From: Ursus arctos | Lineage: Eukaryota; Chordata; Mammalia; Carnivora; Ursidae | Reading direction: 5' to 3' | NCBI RefSeq assembly: GCF_023065955.2 | Contig: NW_026622974.1 | Location: 31,527,718 to 31,591,717, forward strand | Length of the DNA: 64,000 nt | Shown: positions 11,890-22,021 of the stretch, piece after piece | Numbering within the stretch: position 1 is the first letter of the stretch | Layout: each line of letters starts with the position of its first letter | Notes under the pieces: model-generated | What the model saw: the letters and a program-made list of their open reading frames with translations, nothing else | Told to the model about the DNA's origin: nothing | The model's database searches: none | Program-made: the position numbers and the translations under genes

Positions 11890-12760
11890 ATGTGTATGTA
11901 GGCAGGGCTACAGGCTGTACTCCTTAATTGCTCCTGGTCAAGTGTGGTCTCAGGCTTGTGCTCCCTGACCAGATGGTGCCACTGGCTAGACTCCATATTC
12001 AAGTGCGGCTGCAGACTAGGCCCTGAAGGTGGGCAAGACTATATACACTGGGCTTTGCAATTTTATAGGCTGTTGGTTGTACTCTGTTTTGGGGTGAGGT
12101 CACTGGTTAGGGAGCTCTGGCCAGGTGGTTTCCAACTGTACCTTGCAGAGTGGAGCTGGAGGCTAGCCTCTGTGATTGGGCTGGGTTGCTATCCAGGCTC
12201 CTTGGTTAGGTGGGGCTGCAGGCTATGCCCCTCAGTTAGGCAGGATCACTCACTGGGCTTCCTGCCTGGGCCTGGCCACAGATGTGTTTAGCAATTGAGC
12301 AGGGCCATAGGCTGGGCTCTGCTGCTAGGTGTGTTTGCAGGCTGTACTCCATGGCTAGCAAACTATAGACTGAGCTCTAAGGCTGCTCAGTTTCACTGTT
12401 CTGGCTCCCTGGTTACACAAGGCCAGAGGCTATGCTCATCAGCTGGGCAGGGCTGCTGGCTTGGCTCTCTGCCCAGGTGGACTATGGCATGTTCTCCACA
12501 GCTGCCAGTCATCTATGGCCAGTTTTCTCAGAGGAACAAGACTGAAGGCTATGCTCAGCAATTGGGCAGGACTACAAATTTGCTCCCCTGTCAGGCAAGG
12601 CTATAAAATGGGTTCCATAACTAGTATAGCCTATTTGCTGGGGATCCAAATCAGGCAGAATTGCCAGGTGAGCTCCCTAGCTAGCCAGGGCTACCAGCTT
12701 GGCTCTGCAGATGGTCAGAGCGGATGACTGAGATCTCTGCTTGGGTGCCACTGCAAACAG
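11890..12760 (-). repeat. GC-rich degenerate tandem repeats, probably L1 5'UTR
   Basis: The stretch is built from many diverged copies of phrases such as 'ggctgcaggctatgc', 'gggcagggctgctggc' and 'ggctccctggttagg', spaced roughly 30-35 bp apart. It stands out from the AT-rich surroundings. Its position, upstream in the minus orientation of the L1 body, suggests the 5'UTR of an old L1 family, where such monomer-like arrays occur. The three plus-strand frames opened here are by-products of the tandem structure, not genes. Confidence 0.6.
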
Positions 12761-13225
12761 AAATGCAGTTCACCAAGATCTGACTGCTGTTTGCTGTAAT
12801 GAGCACCCCACTTCTCTGTTTCTAAATGATACTCAATGGTCAAGCTTGGCAGATTCCCCCAGCGATCCTCATGAGATGACATCTGAGTGTGCCTCCTAGT
12901 AAGCGTAATGCAGTGCTGAGGAAGTTTTTATCTCTACCTTGGGCTCTCTTTTTCCCATTAGAGAAGCCACAGGCCCAGGGGGCACTCTTGGTTCAATGCT
13001 ATGTTGAGCTGGAGGAGGAGCAATGTGGTCAAGATGAAGATACTCCTCTTAACCTTCTTAACACGGTCCTTCTCAGTCCCCGTAGTCTAAGGGGGTGTTT
13101 CAGCCTCATCCCTGTTCCGGGATTTTCACAGTGGTGTCATGTCTATGGGTAGTTACTAACTGATCATCTTGTGAGGGGAGCTGAAGTCAGGAATAACCTA
13201 TGTCACTATCTTAATGATGTCCCAT
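12761..13225 (-). mobile_element. Probable 5' end of the old L1
   Basis: Read on the minus strand from about 13225, the sequence begins 'gacatcattaagatagtgac'. It continues with 'cctgacttcagctcccctca' and 'agacatgacaccactgtga'. This resembles my memory of 5' ends of old L1 families ('...aagatggcgacatagg...'). It abuts the GC-rich tandem block. Attribution rests on memory and position rather than alignment. Confidence 0.5.
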
Positions 13226-14151
13226 GTCAGTATAATATTTTATAAAAACAGCAATGAAAACCATAAACTAAGTCATGACGATAAAAAGCATTTGGTTGAG
13301 TCTAAAGTGGGGGAAAAATGGGGCAAATATCACATTTACCAAGAAGGCAGAACATGAAGTAAGGGGAGCAACTGTCCTAGAGTCACAGACAGAAAGTTAG
13401 AGATGGTGTTACAAACAAAAAACTGAAACTCAGAAAATTAAGTACCTGGCCCCACATTGTTGACCTATTTAGGGTGCTCTCACTACTCTGTAGTGCTGCC
13501 TTCGATAAATATGAAGTGGAGAAGCTGTTGGAACACAGGTCTAACACCTGATTTCAATACAAATACTACAGAAGACAATTAGGGAATCACTGAGGTGCCA
13601 AGGCAAAATACCCAGAAAGAAACACAGTTTGCCATTGGACGGAAATCACTCCTCTTTCCTGACTTCCTATAAAAGTTAAGCCTTCTACTGCCATCCCCAT
13701 GAGGAAGTGGCAGACTGCTGAAGTGAAAAGTTTTGAACTCTCAACACTCATAAAAGGAAGAAGAAAAATATGATTAGTCCGCATCTGAGACATAGGTATA
13801 ATCACTTTTTCACAAGGGGTGATATCACTGCACTGCAAGGACGGTTCAGACTGTTTCTCATTCTGTGTTCTTGCCTTCATCCTGATGGTCATGAGTGGGC
13901 TTAGAGTTTATCTATATAACCCACCTCTGCCCACAGGTAGGTCCCAAGAAGGGAGTTAATGGTGTAATCAGAAGAAGGACATGCCAATGGGAAGAAACAG
14001 GTAAGCCCTGAGAAGAAGTAGAATTGCGGACAGAAAATAACTGTTTAAAAACAAATATTAGATAGGATCACAAAATGTGGAAACACAGTATTTCTGAGTT
14101 CCCCTTCAGCAACATATATACTAATTTTTAAAGCAGGGACAGACCTGCTTT
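13226..14151. other. Unique-looking sequence, possible weak MIR near 13420-13520
   Basis: The run 'aaactgaaactcagaaaatt' followed by 'aagtacctggccccacatt' loosely follows the antisense MIR core (gaaactgaggctcagagagg...acttgcccaaggtcac). This is too weak for a firm call. The minus-strand frame at 13587-13892 (101 codons) matches nothing I know and has no exon context. Confidence 0.4.
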
Positions 14152-14167
14152 AAATCAATCATAAGAG

Positions 14168-14361
14168 GGGCACGTGGGTGGCTCAGTCATTAAGCGTCTG
14201 TCTTTGGCTCAGGGCGTGATCTCAGAGTCCTGGGATCAAGCCCCACATCAGGTTCCTCCGCTGGGAGCCTGCTTCTTCCTTTCCCACTCCCCCCGCCTGT
14301 GTTTCCTCTCTCGTTGGCTGTCTCTCTCTCTGTCAAATAAATAAATAAAATCTTAAAAAAA
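14168..14361 (+). mobile_element. SINEC (tRNA-Lys type) with perfect 16-bp TSD
   Basis: The SINE is full-length. It has head 'gggcacgtgggtggctcagt', 'ttaagcgtctgtctttggct', 'gagcctgcttcttcctttcc', a TC-rich segment and tail 'aaataaataaataaaatctt' plus poly(A). The TSD aaatcaatcataagag is at 14152-14167 and 14362-14377. The minus-strand frame crossing it is an artefact of the tail translation. Confidence 0.95.
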
Positions 14362-14377
14362 AAATCAATCATAAGAG

Positions 14378-15443
14378 ATTCAGAGATGGTTTGGGACATC
14401 AAATTAGATAAATTTGCAGTGAGAGAGGAAAAAGAAGCAAAGGCCATAGCTATTTAGAACCCAAATAAACAAATAAGATATCATAAGCCCATTAAATAAT
14501 GGCTTGTCTTTGTATAACCTTAGAATAATACATTTAATTTGGGGAGTCTCAGTGTAACAAAATGTAGATTAAATGAAAAGATTCACAGGAGAGCTGAAAA
14601 AGTATTTAAAGAAGTAGAGGTATTGATTTATACTACTGATTTACAGGTTAAATACACTAAGGATATAGACCTCAACTAAATAATAATTTACCCTGCTCCT
14701 GAATAACGGGCCAGAAATATTTTAAGAGTATGTAACCAAGAAAAAAAGAAAAGTGATTTAGCTGGCAATTAGGAGAACAAATCAGTAAATACAACTGGAC
14801 TACTCATTTTAGTTTGGGCAAGTTAATTTGATATGTGCTCTAACTGGAGACCTTCCTTCCTCCTGGCTGGGTCAATGCTTAATCACTGTAGACGCAGTAC
14901 TATGTGCTCTGCTTTGACAAAATTGCTCCATCTACCCAAAATCTTTTTCTGCACTAGGATTTCTTTTCATCTTGCTTTACCAGAAATTGAAATCACTGCA
15001 ATATGTGAAGCCCTTGCCTAAGGCCTTATCTCTAAAAAATTCCTCTGATATCATATATGTGTTATTTAGAAGGAAGAAAGCATCCTGGGATCTGTTTAGA
15101 ACATTAGCCCTAGTTTATTCATAAAGATTTTTAATTTTCATCTTAGAAAAGACAGTAACATAGCTCCCAGGGGAAAAGTCCTGAGGAAATTAATTTCACT
15201 GGAAATATGACTTATGCTTAGCCTTGATAAGCTCTTACCTGGCTGGAGAACATAATTTTGTAGGAATATGCAGGGCAAGCTGCGAAAATAGGTGCTGGTT
15301 GAAGAATGGTACTGTTAAGTGGAAGAACTTTTCGTAACTCTCAAATGTTATTTTTTAAGTTAAGAAATTTTAAAATTGGTTAAGAATGACTTTGCTTTTT
15401 ATGTGCATCAGAACTAACGTGGTACTCTCCAATGTGTGTTCTT
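14378..15443. other. Unique-looking sequence
   Basis: No repeat family or gene is recognised. The frame at 14833-15021 is short and unsupported. Confidence 0.45.
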
Positions 15444-15452
15444 AAAACTCTA

Positions 15453-15671
15453 GGGGCGCCTGGGTAGCGCAGTCGTTAAGCGTCTGCCTTCGGCTCAGGG
15501 CGTGATTCCGGCGTTCCGGGATCGAGTCCCACATCAGGCTCCTCCGCTGGGAGCCTGCTTCTTCCTCTCCCGCTCCCCCTGCTTGTGTTCCCTCTCTCGC
15601 TGGCTGTCTCTCTGTCACATAAATAAATTAAAAAATCTTAAAAAAAAAAAAAAATTAAAAAAAAAAAAAAA
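15453..15671 (+). mobile_element. SINEC (tRNA-Lys type), near-consensus
   Basis: The head is 'gggcgcctgggtagcgcagt', followed by 'cgtctgccttcggctcaggg', 'tccggcgttccgggatcga', 'ctcctccgctgggagcctgc' and a long interrupted A-rich tail. The probable TSD is aaaactcta at 15444-15452 against aaacctcta at 15669-15677, with one mismatch. It landed immediately beside an older hAT element, just outside that element's terminus. Confidence 0.92.
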
Positions 15672-15680
15672 CCTCTAACT

Positions 15681-15884
15681 CAGATGCGGGCAATCTACAA
15701 CCCCTAAACTAAATCCTGGTTTATTGGAATACATCCATGCTCACTTGTTTATGGATTGTCTGTAGCTGCTTTTCCCAAACAACTCTGCTATAAGAACAGT
15801 TACATGGTTGCAACAGAGACTGCATGTCTGCAAGGCTAAAATACTCACTATCTGGCCCTTTATAGAAAATGTTCACTATCCCTG
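15681..15884 (+). mobile_element. Non-autonomous hAT-type DNA transposon (MER-class)
   Basis: The body follows a well-known mammalian MER-class element, for example 'tttattggaatacatccatg', 'tatggattgtctgtagctgc', 'caacagagactgcatgtctg', and 'tactcactatctggcccttt' followed by 'atagaaaat'. The ends are an imperfect terminal inverted pair, CAGATGCGGGCAATC and GTTCACTATCCCTG. They are flanked by 8-bp sequences ctctaact (15673-15680) and ctctggtt (15885-15892) that agree at six of eight positions. That is the TSD length of hAT elements. I do not commit to a subfamily or to the element's orientation. Confidence 0.75.
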
Positions 15885-16133
15885 CTCTGGTTCTCTGGGA
15901 TGCTATCATACCTGATCAAAAAGTTTGGGAAATACTTGGTTAAGTAAAGTTAAGGATTTTTCTGTAAGATTTCTTAGAATCTTTAACATACTAATCCCTA
16001 AAGGGAGTATTCGATACCTCACAAACTTATTTGAGACCACAATTTTTTTTTTCATGGAATATCTTGAAGGACCTGTTTTCTGCAGAACATGCTTAATGGA
16101 ATGCTACAGCATTCAGTATTCACTCAGATAAAA

Positions 16134-16440
16134 GACACACTAATAGAGTATTCACTAAATGTTAAACATTAGAGATCCAAAGATGTGTAAAACACCATCT
16201 TTGCTTTCAAAGACCTTGCTGCCTATTGAGGATCCAAATATTAAATGAATAATTACAGTGAAGTTCAGGAAGTGCTAACCTAGGGCATACAAAATAATCA
16301 GTACTGGTTCAAAGAAAAGAAAAATCAACTTTGATTAGGGTGGGTAGAGGTTAGAAATCAGAAAGAAGGTACAGAGAAGATTCCTGAACCATGTTTTGAA
16401 TGATGCATAAAAATTTTCCTTGCAGAAAGTGTAGAGAATA
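16134..16440 (-). mobile_element. L2 LINE relic, antisense
   Basis: The layout matches the reverse strand of the L2 3' region. It has a decayed 'attcactaaatgttaaacat', then 'aaagaccttgctgcctattg' (ccctcatggagcttacagtc), 'aggaagtgctaacctaggg', and 'gattcctgaaccatgttttg' (gcttcctggaggaggtgatg...). Divergence is high and the edges are approximate. Confidence 0.5.
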
Positions 16441-17560
16441 TTATCACAGACAGAGAGACTAATATCTCTATAAAATAGAATTTTGGTTTTGGAAACTACA
16501 AGGAATTTGTCTTTGCGAGGTCAAGAAGATCTGTGGTTAAAGTAAGAGGCAAAATTCATGTCCCCAATCTTGAATGACATATTAGGATCTATGAGAAACA
16601 GGACTAGCAGTCAGATTAGAGGGACTACATATCATCTGTAATGGCACCACACAAAATAATGAAGCAATCAGCAATACTTCTGTTTCCCACAAGAACAAGA
16701 GTTTGAAAAATAAAATGTAACATGAAATTCAGAAAAAAACAGGGAAAGTTTTAAGTGATAGTTTACATTGTAATGTCCTTTGTGTGGCAATTTTCAGCTT
16801 CTCTTTTGGATAATGAATGGAAAAACCTGTTGAAAGTATGGCTGCACCAGGAAGAGAGGTAATTTTGACTTTAGAAAAGAAAGATCAGTTTCATGGGGGA
16901 AGGTTTTCCCAATCTCCCTGACAAACTACAGATTTCCACAATGTTAGCCTGAATGCAGTTGGAAGCCCAACCAATAAAAACGCCTGGCACAAAGACTGGC
17001 ATGACATTCAAAACTAGAGATAAACAAATAAAATAAAAAAGATGCTTTGGAAGCCATGTATAAGCTAAAGACCCATAGACTCCTGGTAAACGGTTGTTAG
17101 TGTACTTGGCATTTTATGTTTCAGGATGATGACAAGGACTCTGTTAAAGGCTGCTATGGGTAAGATCTAGAAACATTACCAGATATACTTTCTGTTCACA
17201 ATTTTCAAACTCTGCCTTAATTTTTGAAGTATTTCCTCTCCTCTTTCATTAATTTTTTCCCTGGTAAATTCCCAACTATTTCTAACTGATCCCTAAGGCA
17301 ACTATTCCTTAGTTTTTCCAATACTGTTCCCTTTACTCAGCCTGTAATAGTAACTGCACTTAGATAACAGAGGCTCTCTGCTGTAAGACCTCTTAATCTT
17401 CTTCTCTTTTTACCAAAAAAGTCTTTAGACTTTTATCAATTATCTATTCTTCCCCTTTTGTCTTAAGATAAATGAGGTTATTCCTTTCTAAGCTGGACTT
17501 TCAGTCTGTTATTTTGACCTCATTTGACTTCCAGAACTTGCCTCACAAATTCTCTCTTTT
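16441..17560. other. Unique-looking sequence
   Basis: No gene or repeat is recognised here. The composition is ordinary AT-rich intergenic DNA. Confidence 0.45.
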
Positions 17561-18079
17561 CATCAGCTTCACTCAGCTTCTTCCCTGTTGGCTTCTTTCT
17601 TCATCTATATATATGCTAAAGGTTCTCCAATTCTAAATAAATTGTTTCTCAACTCTCTCCTTCTACCTTTTTCCTTTTCATTCCTGTGAATACTCATAGA
17701 AGTAATTCTCCTTCAATTCCACCATCCTTCATTGTTCATTTAACCCCAGTAAACCTTCTATCTACACCACTTCCCTGAAACTTTCTTAAAAATCACAAGT
17801 AGTAGCACTGCCAAATCTCAGGACATTGACTCTTTTCCTATCCTGCTTTACTACAAGCATTTGACAATATTAAACTTAGACTCCTTAGTGAGATTCTTGC
17901 CTTCTTTGGTTCTAGTGGCCCCAAACCTCTTTCTCCTGTTTCTTTTCTTACTTCTCCTCCCACAGAGTACATCATGTGTATCTTATAACTCTGTATTTTT
18001 TCTTTTCTCTTCTGTATACTCTGCTTCTTCAGGCCTTTATTCTCTCACACTAGACTATCATAGCAACACCCAAATTGGA
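17561..18079 (+). mobile_element. L2 LINE ORF2-region fragment
   Basis: A pyrimidine-rich coding-like relic on the plus strand follows the L2 phrase order. It has 'gtagcactgccaaatctcag', 'acattgactcttttcctatc', 'caagcatttgacaatatta' (consensus-like gcatttgacacagttgaccac), 'agactccttagtgagattct' and 'cttcaggcctttattctctc'. The frame at 17861-18115 partly reflects this old reading. It is broken on the right by the L1 that starts near 18080. Confidence 0.6.
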
Positions 18080-18849
18080 CAGAGAGCCCACCACAAAATC
18101 AACCCAAGGAGGTGACATCAAGACACATAATAATTAAAACAGCAAACAGTACTGATAAAGAATTTTAAAAGCAGCAAGAAAAAAGAAAACAGTTGCATAC
18201 AAGTGAAACCCCAAAAGTCTATCAGCAGATTTTTCAGCAGAAACTTCACAGGCCAAAAAGAAAGCGGCATGATATAGTCAAAGTGCTGGGGGGAAAACAA
18301 AAAACAAAAAAACCTCCAACCAAGAATAATCTATACAGCATAGTTATTATTCAGAATTGAAGAAGAGAGAGTTTCCCAGTTAACAAACATTAAAGGAATT
18401 CATGACCACTAAACCAGCCCTGCAAGAAATGTTAAAGGAGACACTGAGGGGAAAGGAAAGACCATAAGCATGAGTGAGAAAAGTAGAAAGCACAAAAGCA
18501 CTATGATTATATATAAAAATCAGTCAACTAATTTACAGAATAAAAGGATATAAAGTATAACACCATACGCCAAAAATGTGGGGAGGAAGGAGTAAAAGTT
18601 TAATCCTTTTAGAATGGGTTCAAACTTAAGTGACCATTAACTTAATATAGACTGCTATATGCATAAGATAATACATGCAAACCTAATGGTAATCACAAAT
18701 CAAAAAAAAATGTTATTTGTCATGCAAATAATAAAGAGAAAAGAATCCAAGTATATCACTAAAGAAAGCCATCAAATTGTGAGAGAAGAGAGCAAGAGAA
18801 GAAAGAAACAGAGAAGAACTACGAAAATAAACATAAAACAAGTAACAAA

Positions 18850-19665
18850 ATGGCAATAAATACATACCTATCAATAATTATTTTGAATATAAATGGACTA
18901 AATGACCCAGTCAAAACATATGAGGTAACAGAACAGATTAAAAAAGCAAGATTCATCTATTGCAGCCTACAAGATACTCATTTCAGGCTTACAGACACTT
19001 GCAGATTGAAAGCAAAGGGATGGAAAAGCATTTATCATGCAAATTTAAGTGAAAAGAAAGCCAGGGTAGCATAACTTATATTGGATAAAGTAGATTTTTA
19101 AAAAAAGATTGTAACAAGAAATAAAGAAGGACACTATATAATCATAAAGGGAACAATCCAACAAGAAGATAGAACAATTGTAAATATTTATGCACTCAAC
19201 ATGGGAGCACCCAAATACATAAAGCAGCTAATAACAAACATGAAGGAAATAATCAATAATAATTCAAAAATAGTAGGGTACTTTAACACCCCACTTACAT
19301 CAGTGGATATACCTTCCAAACAGAAAATCAACAAGGAAATAGTGGCTTTGAATGACACTCTGGACCAGACAGATTTAACAGAAATATCCAGAATATTCCA
19401 TCCTAAAACACCTGAATACACATTCATTTCAAGTGCACATGGAACATTCTCCAGAACAGATCATATATTAGGCCACAAAACAAGTCTCAGTAGATTTAAG
19501 ACTGAAATCATGCAATGCAACTTTTCTGCCTACAACAGCATGAAACAAGATATCACCCATAAGGAAAAATCTGGAAAGTACACAAATACATGGAGGTTAA
19601 ATAACATGCTACTAAGCAATAAATGGTCAACTAAGAAATCAAAGAGGAAATTAAAAAATTCATAG
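18850..19665 (+). pseudogene. L1 ORF2 endonuclease-domain remnant
   Basis: ORF2 starts with the ATG at 18850. The first frame (74 codons) keeps the Asn-containing 'ILNINGLN' motif. The catalytic Glu motif reads LQDTHF instead of LQETHF, so Glu has become Asp. After a stop and frame change, the 19201-19665 frame has 'VGYFNTPL' where the family has VGDFNTPL, so a catalytic Asp is lost. It keeps the Asp-His pair in 'SRTDHILGHK'. The domain would nick target DNA for target-primed reverse transcription, but these changes plus the breaks make it non-functional. Family motifs are from memory of L1 EN. Confidence 0.88.
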
Positions 19666-19707
19666 AGACAAATAAAAATTAAAACACAATAGTCCAAAAC
19701 CTTTGGG

Positions 19708-20625
19708 ATGCAGCAAAAGCAGTTCTAAAAGGAAAATAAATGAAATAGAGACTTTAAAAACACTAGAAAAGATTGATGAAACCAAGAGCTGCTTCCTTGA
19801 AAAGATAAACAAATTGATAAACCTTTAACCAGGCTCATCAAGAAAAACAGAGAGAAGACTCAAACAAATAATCCCAGAAATGAAAGAGAAGCAAAAACTG
19901 ACACCATCAAAATACAAAGGATTGTAAAAATGTATATGCCAACAAATTGGACAACCTAGAAGAAATAGATAAATTTCTAGAAACATATAACCTCCCAAAA
20001 CTGAATCAGGAAGAAATAGAAATTTGAACAGACCAATTACCAGCAATGAAATTGAATCACTAATCAAAAAACTCCCAACAATGCAGGAAAGGCAGTCACA
20101 AGAGGGAAGTATATTGAATACAGGCCTACCTCAAGAAGCTAGAAAAGTCACAAATACACAACCTAACCTTATACCTAAAGGAGCTTGAAAAAAACAGCAG
20201 ATAAAGCCTAAAATGAACAGAAGGGAAACAATTGAGATAACAGCAGAAATAAATATTATAGAAATAAAAAAAAAAACATATAACAGATCAATGAAAGTAG
20301 GAGCTGGTTCTTTGAAACAATTAACAAAATTGATAAACCCCCTATCCAGACTTATCCCAAAGGAAAGAGAAAAGACCCAAATAAATAAAATCATAAATGA
20401 AAGAGGAGAGATCATAATCAACATCGCAGAAATACAAACAATCATAAAAGAGTATTGTGAGCAATTATATGCCAACAAATTAGGCAATCTTGAAGAAATG
20501 GATAAATTCCTAGAAACATATAAACTACCAAAACTGAAACAGGAAGAAACAGAAAACCTGAACAGACCCATAATCAGCAAAGAAATGGAATCAGTGATCA
20601 AAAACCTCCCAACAAACAAGAGTCC
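19708..20625 (+). repeat. Diverged direct duplication within L1 ORF2
   Basis: The ORF2 segment beginning 'atgcagcaaaagcagttcta' at 19708 restarts as 'atgcaggaaaggcagtcaca' at 20081. Both copies then run through the same landmarks. One is 'atatgccaacaaattggaca' (19935) against 'atatgccaacaaattaggca' (20467). Another is 'tctagaaacatataacctcc' against 'cctagaaacatataaactac'. The first copy is shorter because of an internal deletion after 19735. The copies differ at many positions. Confidence 0.88.
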
Positions 20626-20811
20626 AAGAGCCAGATGGCTTCCCAGAGGAATTCTACCAAATATTTAAAGAATTAATACCTATTCTTCTAAAGCTTTTTC
20701 AAAAAATAGGAAGGGAAGGAAAGTTTCAAACTTATTCTATGAGGCAAGCATTACTTTGATTCCAAAGCCAAAGACCCCACTACAAAGGAGAATCACAGAC
20801 CAATATCCCTG

Positions 20812-21717
20812 ATGAACATGAATGCAAAAATTCTCAACAAGATACTAGGTAATCAAATCCAACAGTACATTAAAAGGATTATTTACCACAATCAAGTGGG
20901 ATTTATTCCGGGGCTACAGGAGTGGTTCAATACCCACAAATCAATCAACATGATACACCATATTAATAAAAAGAAGGATAGGAATTATATGATCTTCTCA
21001 ATAGATGCAGAAAAAGCATTTGACAAAATATAGCATCCTTTCTTGATAAAAACCCTCCACCATGTAGGGATAGAGGGAACATACCTAAATATCATAAAGG
21101 CTATATAGGAAAGACCCACAACTAATACCATTCTCAATGGGGAAAAACTGAGAGCTTTTCCCCTACGGTCAGGAATACAACAGGGATGTCCACTCTCACC
21201 ACTGCTGTTAAACACAGTACTGGAAGTCCTAGCTTCAGCAATGAGACAACAAAAAGAAATAAAAGGCATCCAAATCAGTAAAGAAGAAGTCAAACTTTCA
21301 CTCTTCACAGACGACATGCTACTCTACGTAAAAAACCCAAAAGACTCCAACAAAAAATGCTAGAACTGATATATAAATTCAGCAAAATCACAGAATATAA
21401 AATCAATGTATACATTCATATACACCAAAAATGAAGCAGCAGAAAGAGAAATCAAGGAATTGATCCCATTTACAATTGCACCAAAAATCATAAGATACTT
21501 AGGAATAAACCTAACCAAAGAGATAAAAGATCTGTATGCTGAGAGCTATGGAACACTTATGAAAGAAACTGAAGAACACACAAAGAAATGGAAAAACATT
21601 CTATGTTCATGGATTGGAAGATCAAATATTGTTAAAATGTCTATGCTACCTAAAGTAATCTACATAGTCAATGCAATCTCAATCAAAATAACACCAGCAT
21701 TTTTCACAGAGCTATAA
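20812..21717 (+). pseudogene. L1 ORF2 reverse-transcriptase remnant
   Basis: The frame at 20812-21033 contains 'QVGFIPG' and the palm motif A '[11 protein letters not shown]'. A later stretch near 21176-21215 reads '[12 protein letters not shown]' (motif B). At about 21301-21330 the catalytic box reads LFTDDMLLY, keeping both Asp residues but with Thr for the usual Ala. The frame at 21406-21717 holds the thumb region ('[14 protein letters not shown]'). Stops and frame changes separate the pieces, so no polymerase could be made. Confidence 0.88.
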
Positions 21718-21862
21718 TAAACAATCCTGAAATTTGTATAGAACCAGAAAAGACCCCAAATAGCCAAAGTAATGTTGAAAAAGAAAGGCAAAGCAGGAGG
21801 CATCACAATCCAAGACTTCAATCTCCATTACAAAACTGTAATCATCAAGACAGTATAGTACT

Positions 21863-21865
<3 letters not shown>

Positions 21866-21897
<32 letters not shown>

Positions 21898-22021
21898 AGA
21901 CACGTTTACATCAATGGAACAGAACAGAGAACCCAGAAATGGGCCCACAAATATATGGCCAACTAATCTTCAACAAAAGAAGAATGAACATCCAATGGAG
22001 GGCAAAAAAAAAAAAAAAAAA
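21866..22021 (+). repeat. Two internal poly(A) tracts within L1 body
   Basis: A run of 31 A occupies 21866-21896 and a run of 18 A occupies 22004-22021. Both lie inside ORF2-derived sequence. The L1 text continues on both sides ('cagtatagtactggt' before, 'cagacacgtttacatcaatg' after). They are expansions of short A-runs in ORF2, not element tails. Confidence 0.85.

Larger units (their letters stand above)
8512..13225 (-). mobile_element. Long old L1 (L1MA/MB-like), minus strand, internally deleted
   Basis: Read on the minus strand, the element has its 3' end at about 8512 (antisense 'ctactgagatataactgaca'). It runs through the 3'UTR and ORF2 to about 11672. The piece at 11760-11890 resembles sequence near ORF1. 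From about 11890 to 13225 there is a GC-rich region that I interpret as the L1 5'UTR. Most of ORF1 and the 5' third of ORF2 are missing, apparently deleted. Divergence is substantial, with many stops and frameshifts. A SINE is inserted at 10621-10830. No TSD was found, as expected for an old copy. The ORF2 part is secure; joining it to the 5' part is inference from orientation and order. Confidence 0.75.

Noticed and set aside
11944..12727. Three overlapping plus-strand frames in GC-rich DNA (115, 103 and 88 codons)
   Set aside because: They overlap in different frames, follow the tandem repeat structure, and have no recognisable domain; the DNA is better explained as an old L1 5'UTR.
11890..12760. 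Possible CRISPR-like array because of regular repeats
   Set aside because: The repeats are degenerate, lack constant-length unique spacers, and the genome is clearly mammalian.
13587..13892. 101-codon minus-strand frame as a candidate exon
   Set aside because: No recognisable protein family, no matching splice partners, and composition like its surroundings.
19201..21717. L1 ORF2 frames as a functional reverse transcriptase or endonuclease
   Set aside because: Stops, frameshifts, the internal duplication and changed catalytic residues (Glu to Asp, Asp to Tyr in EN) rule out an intact protein.
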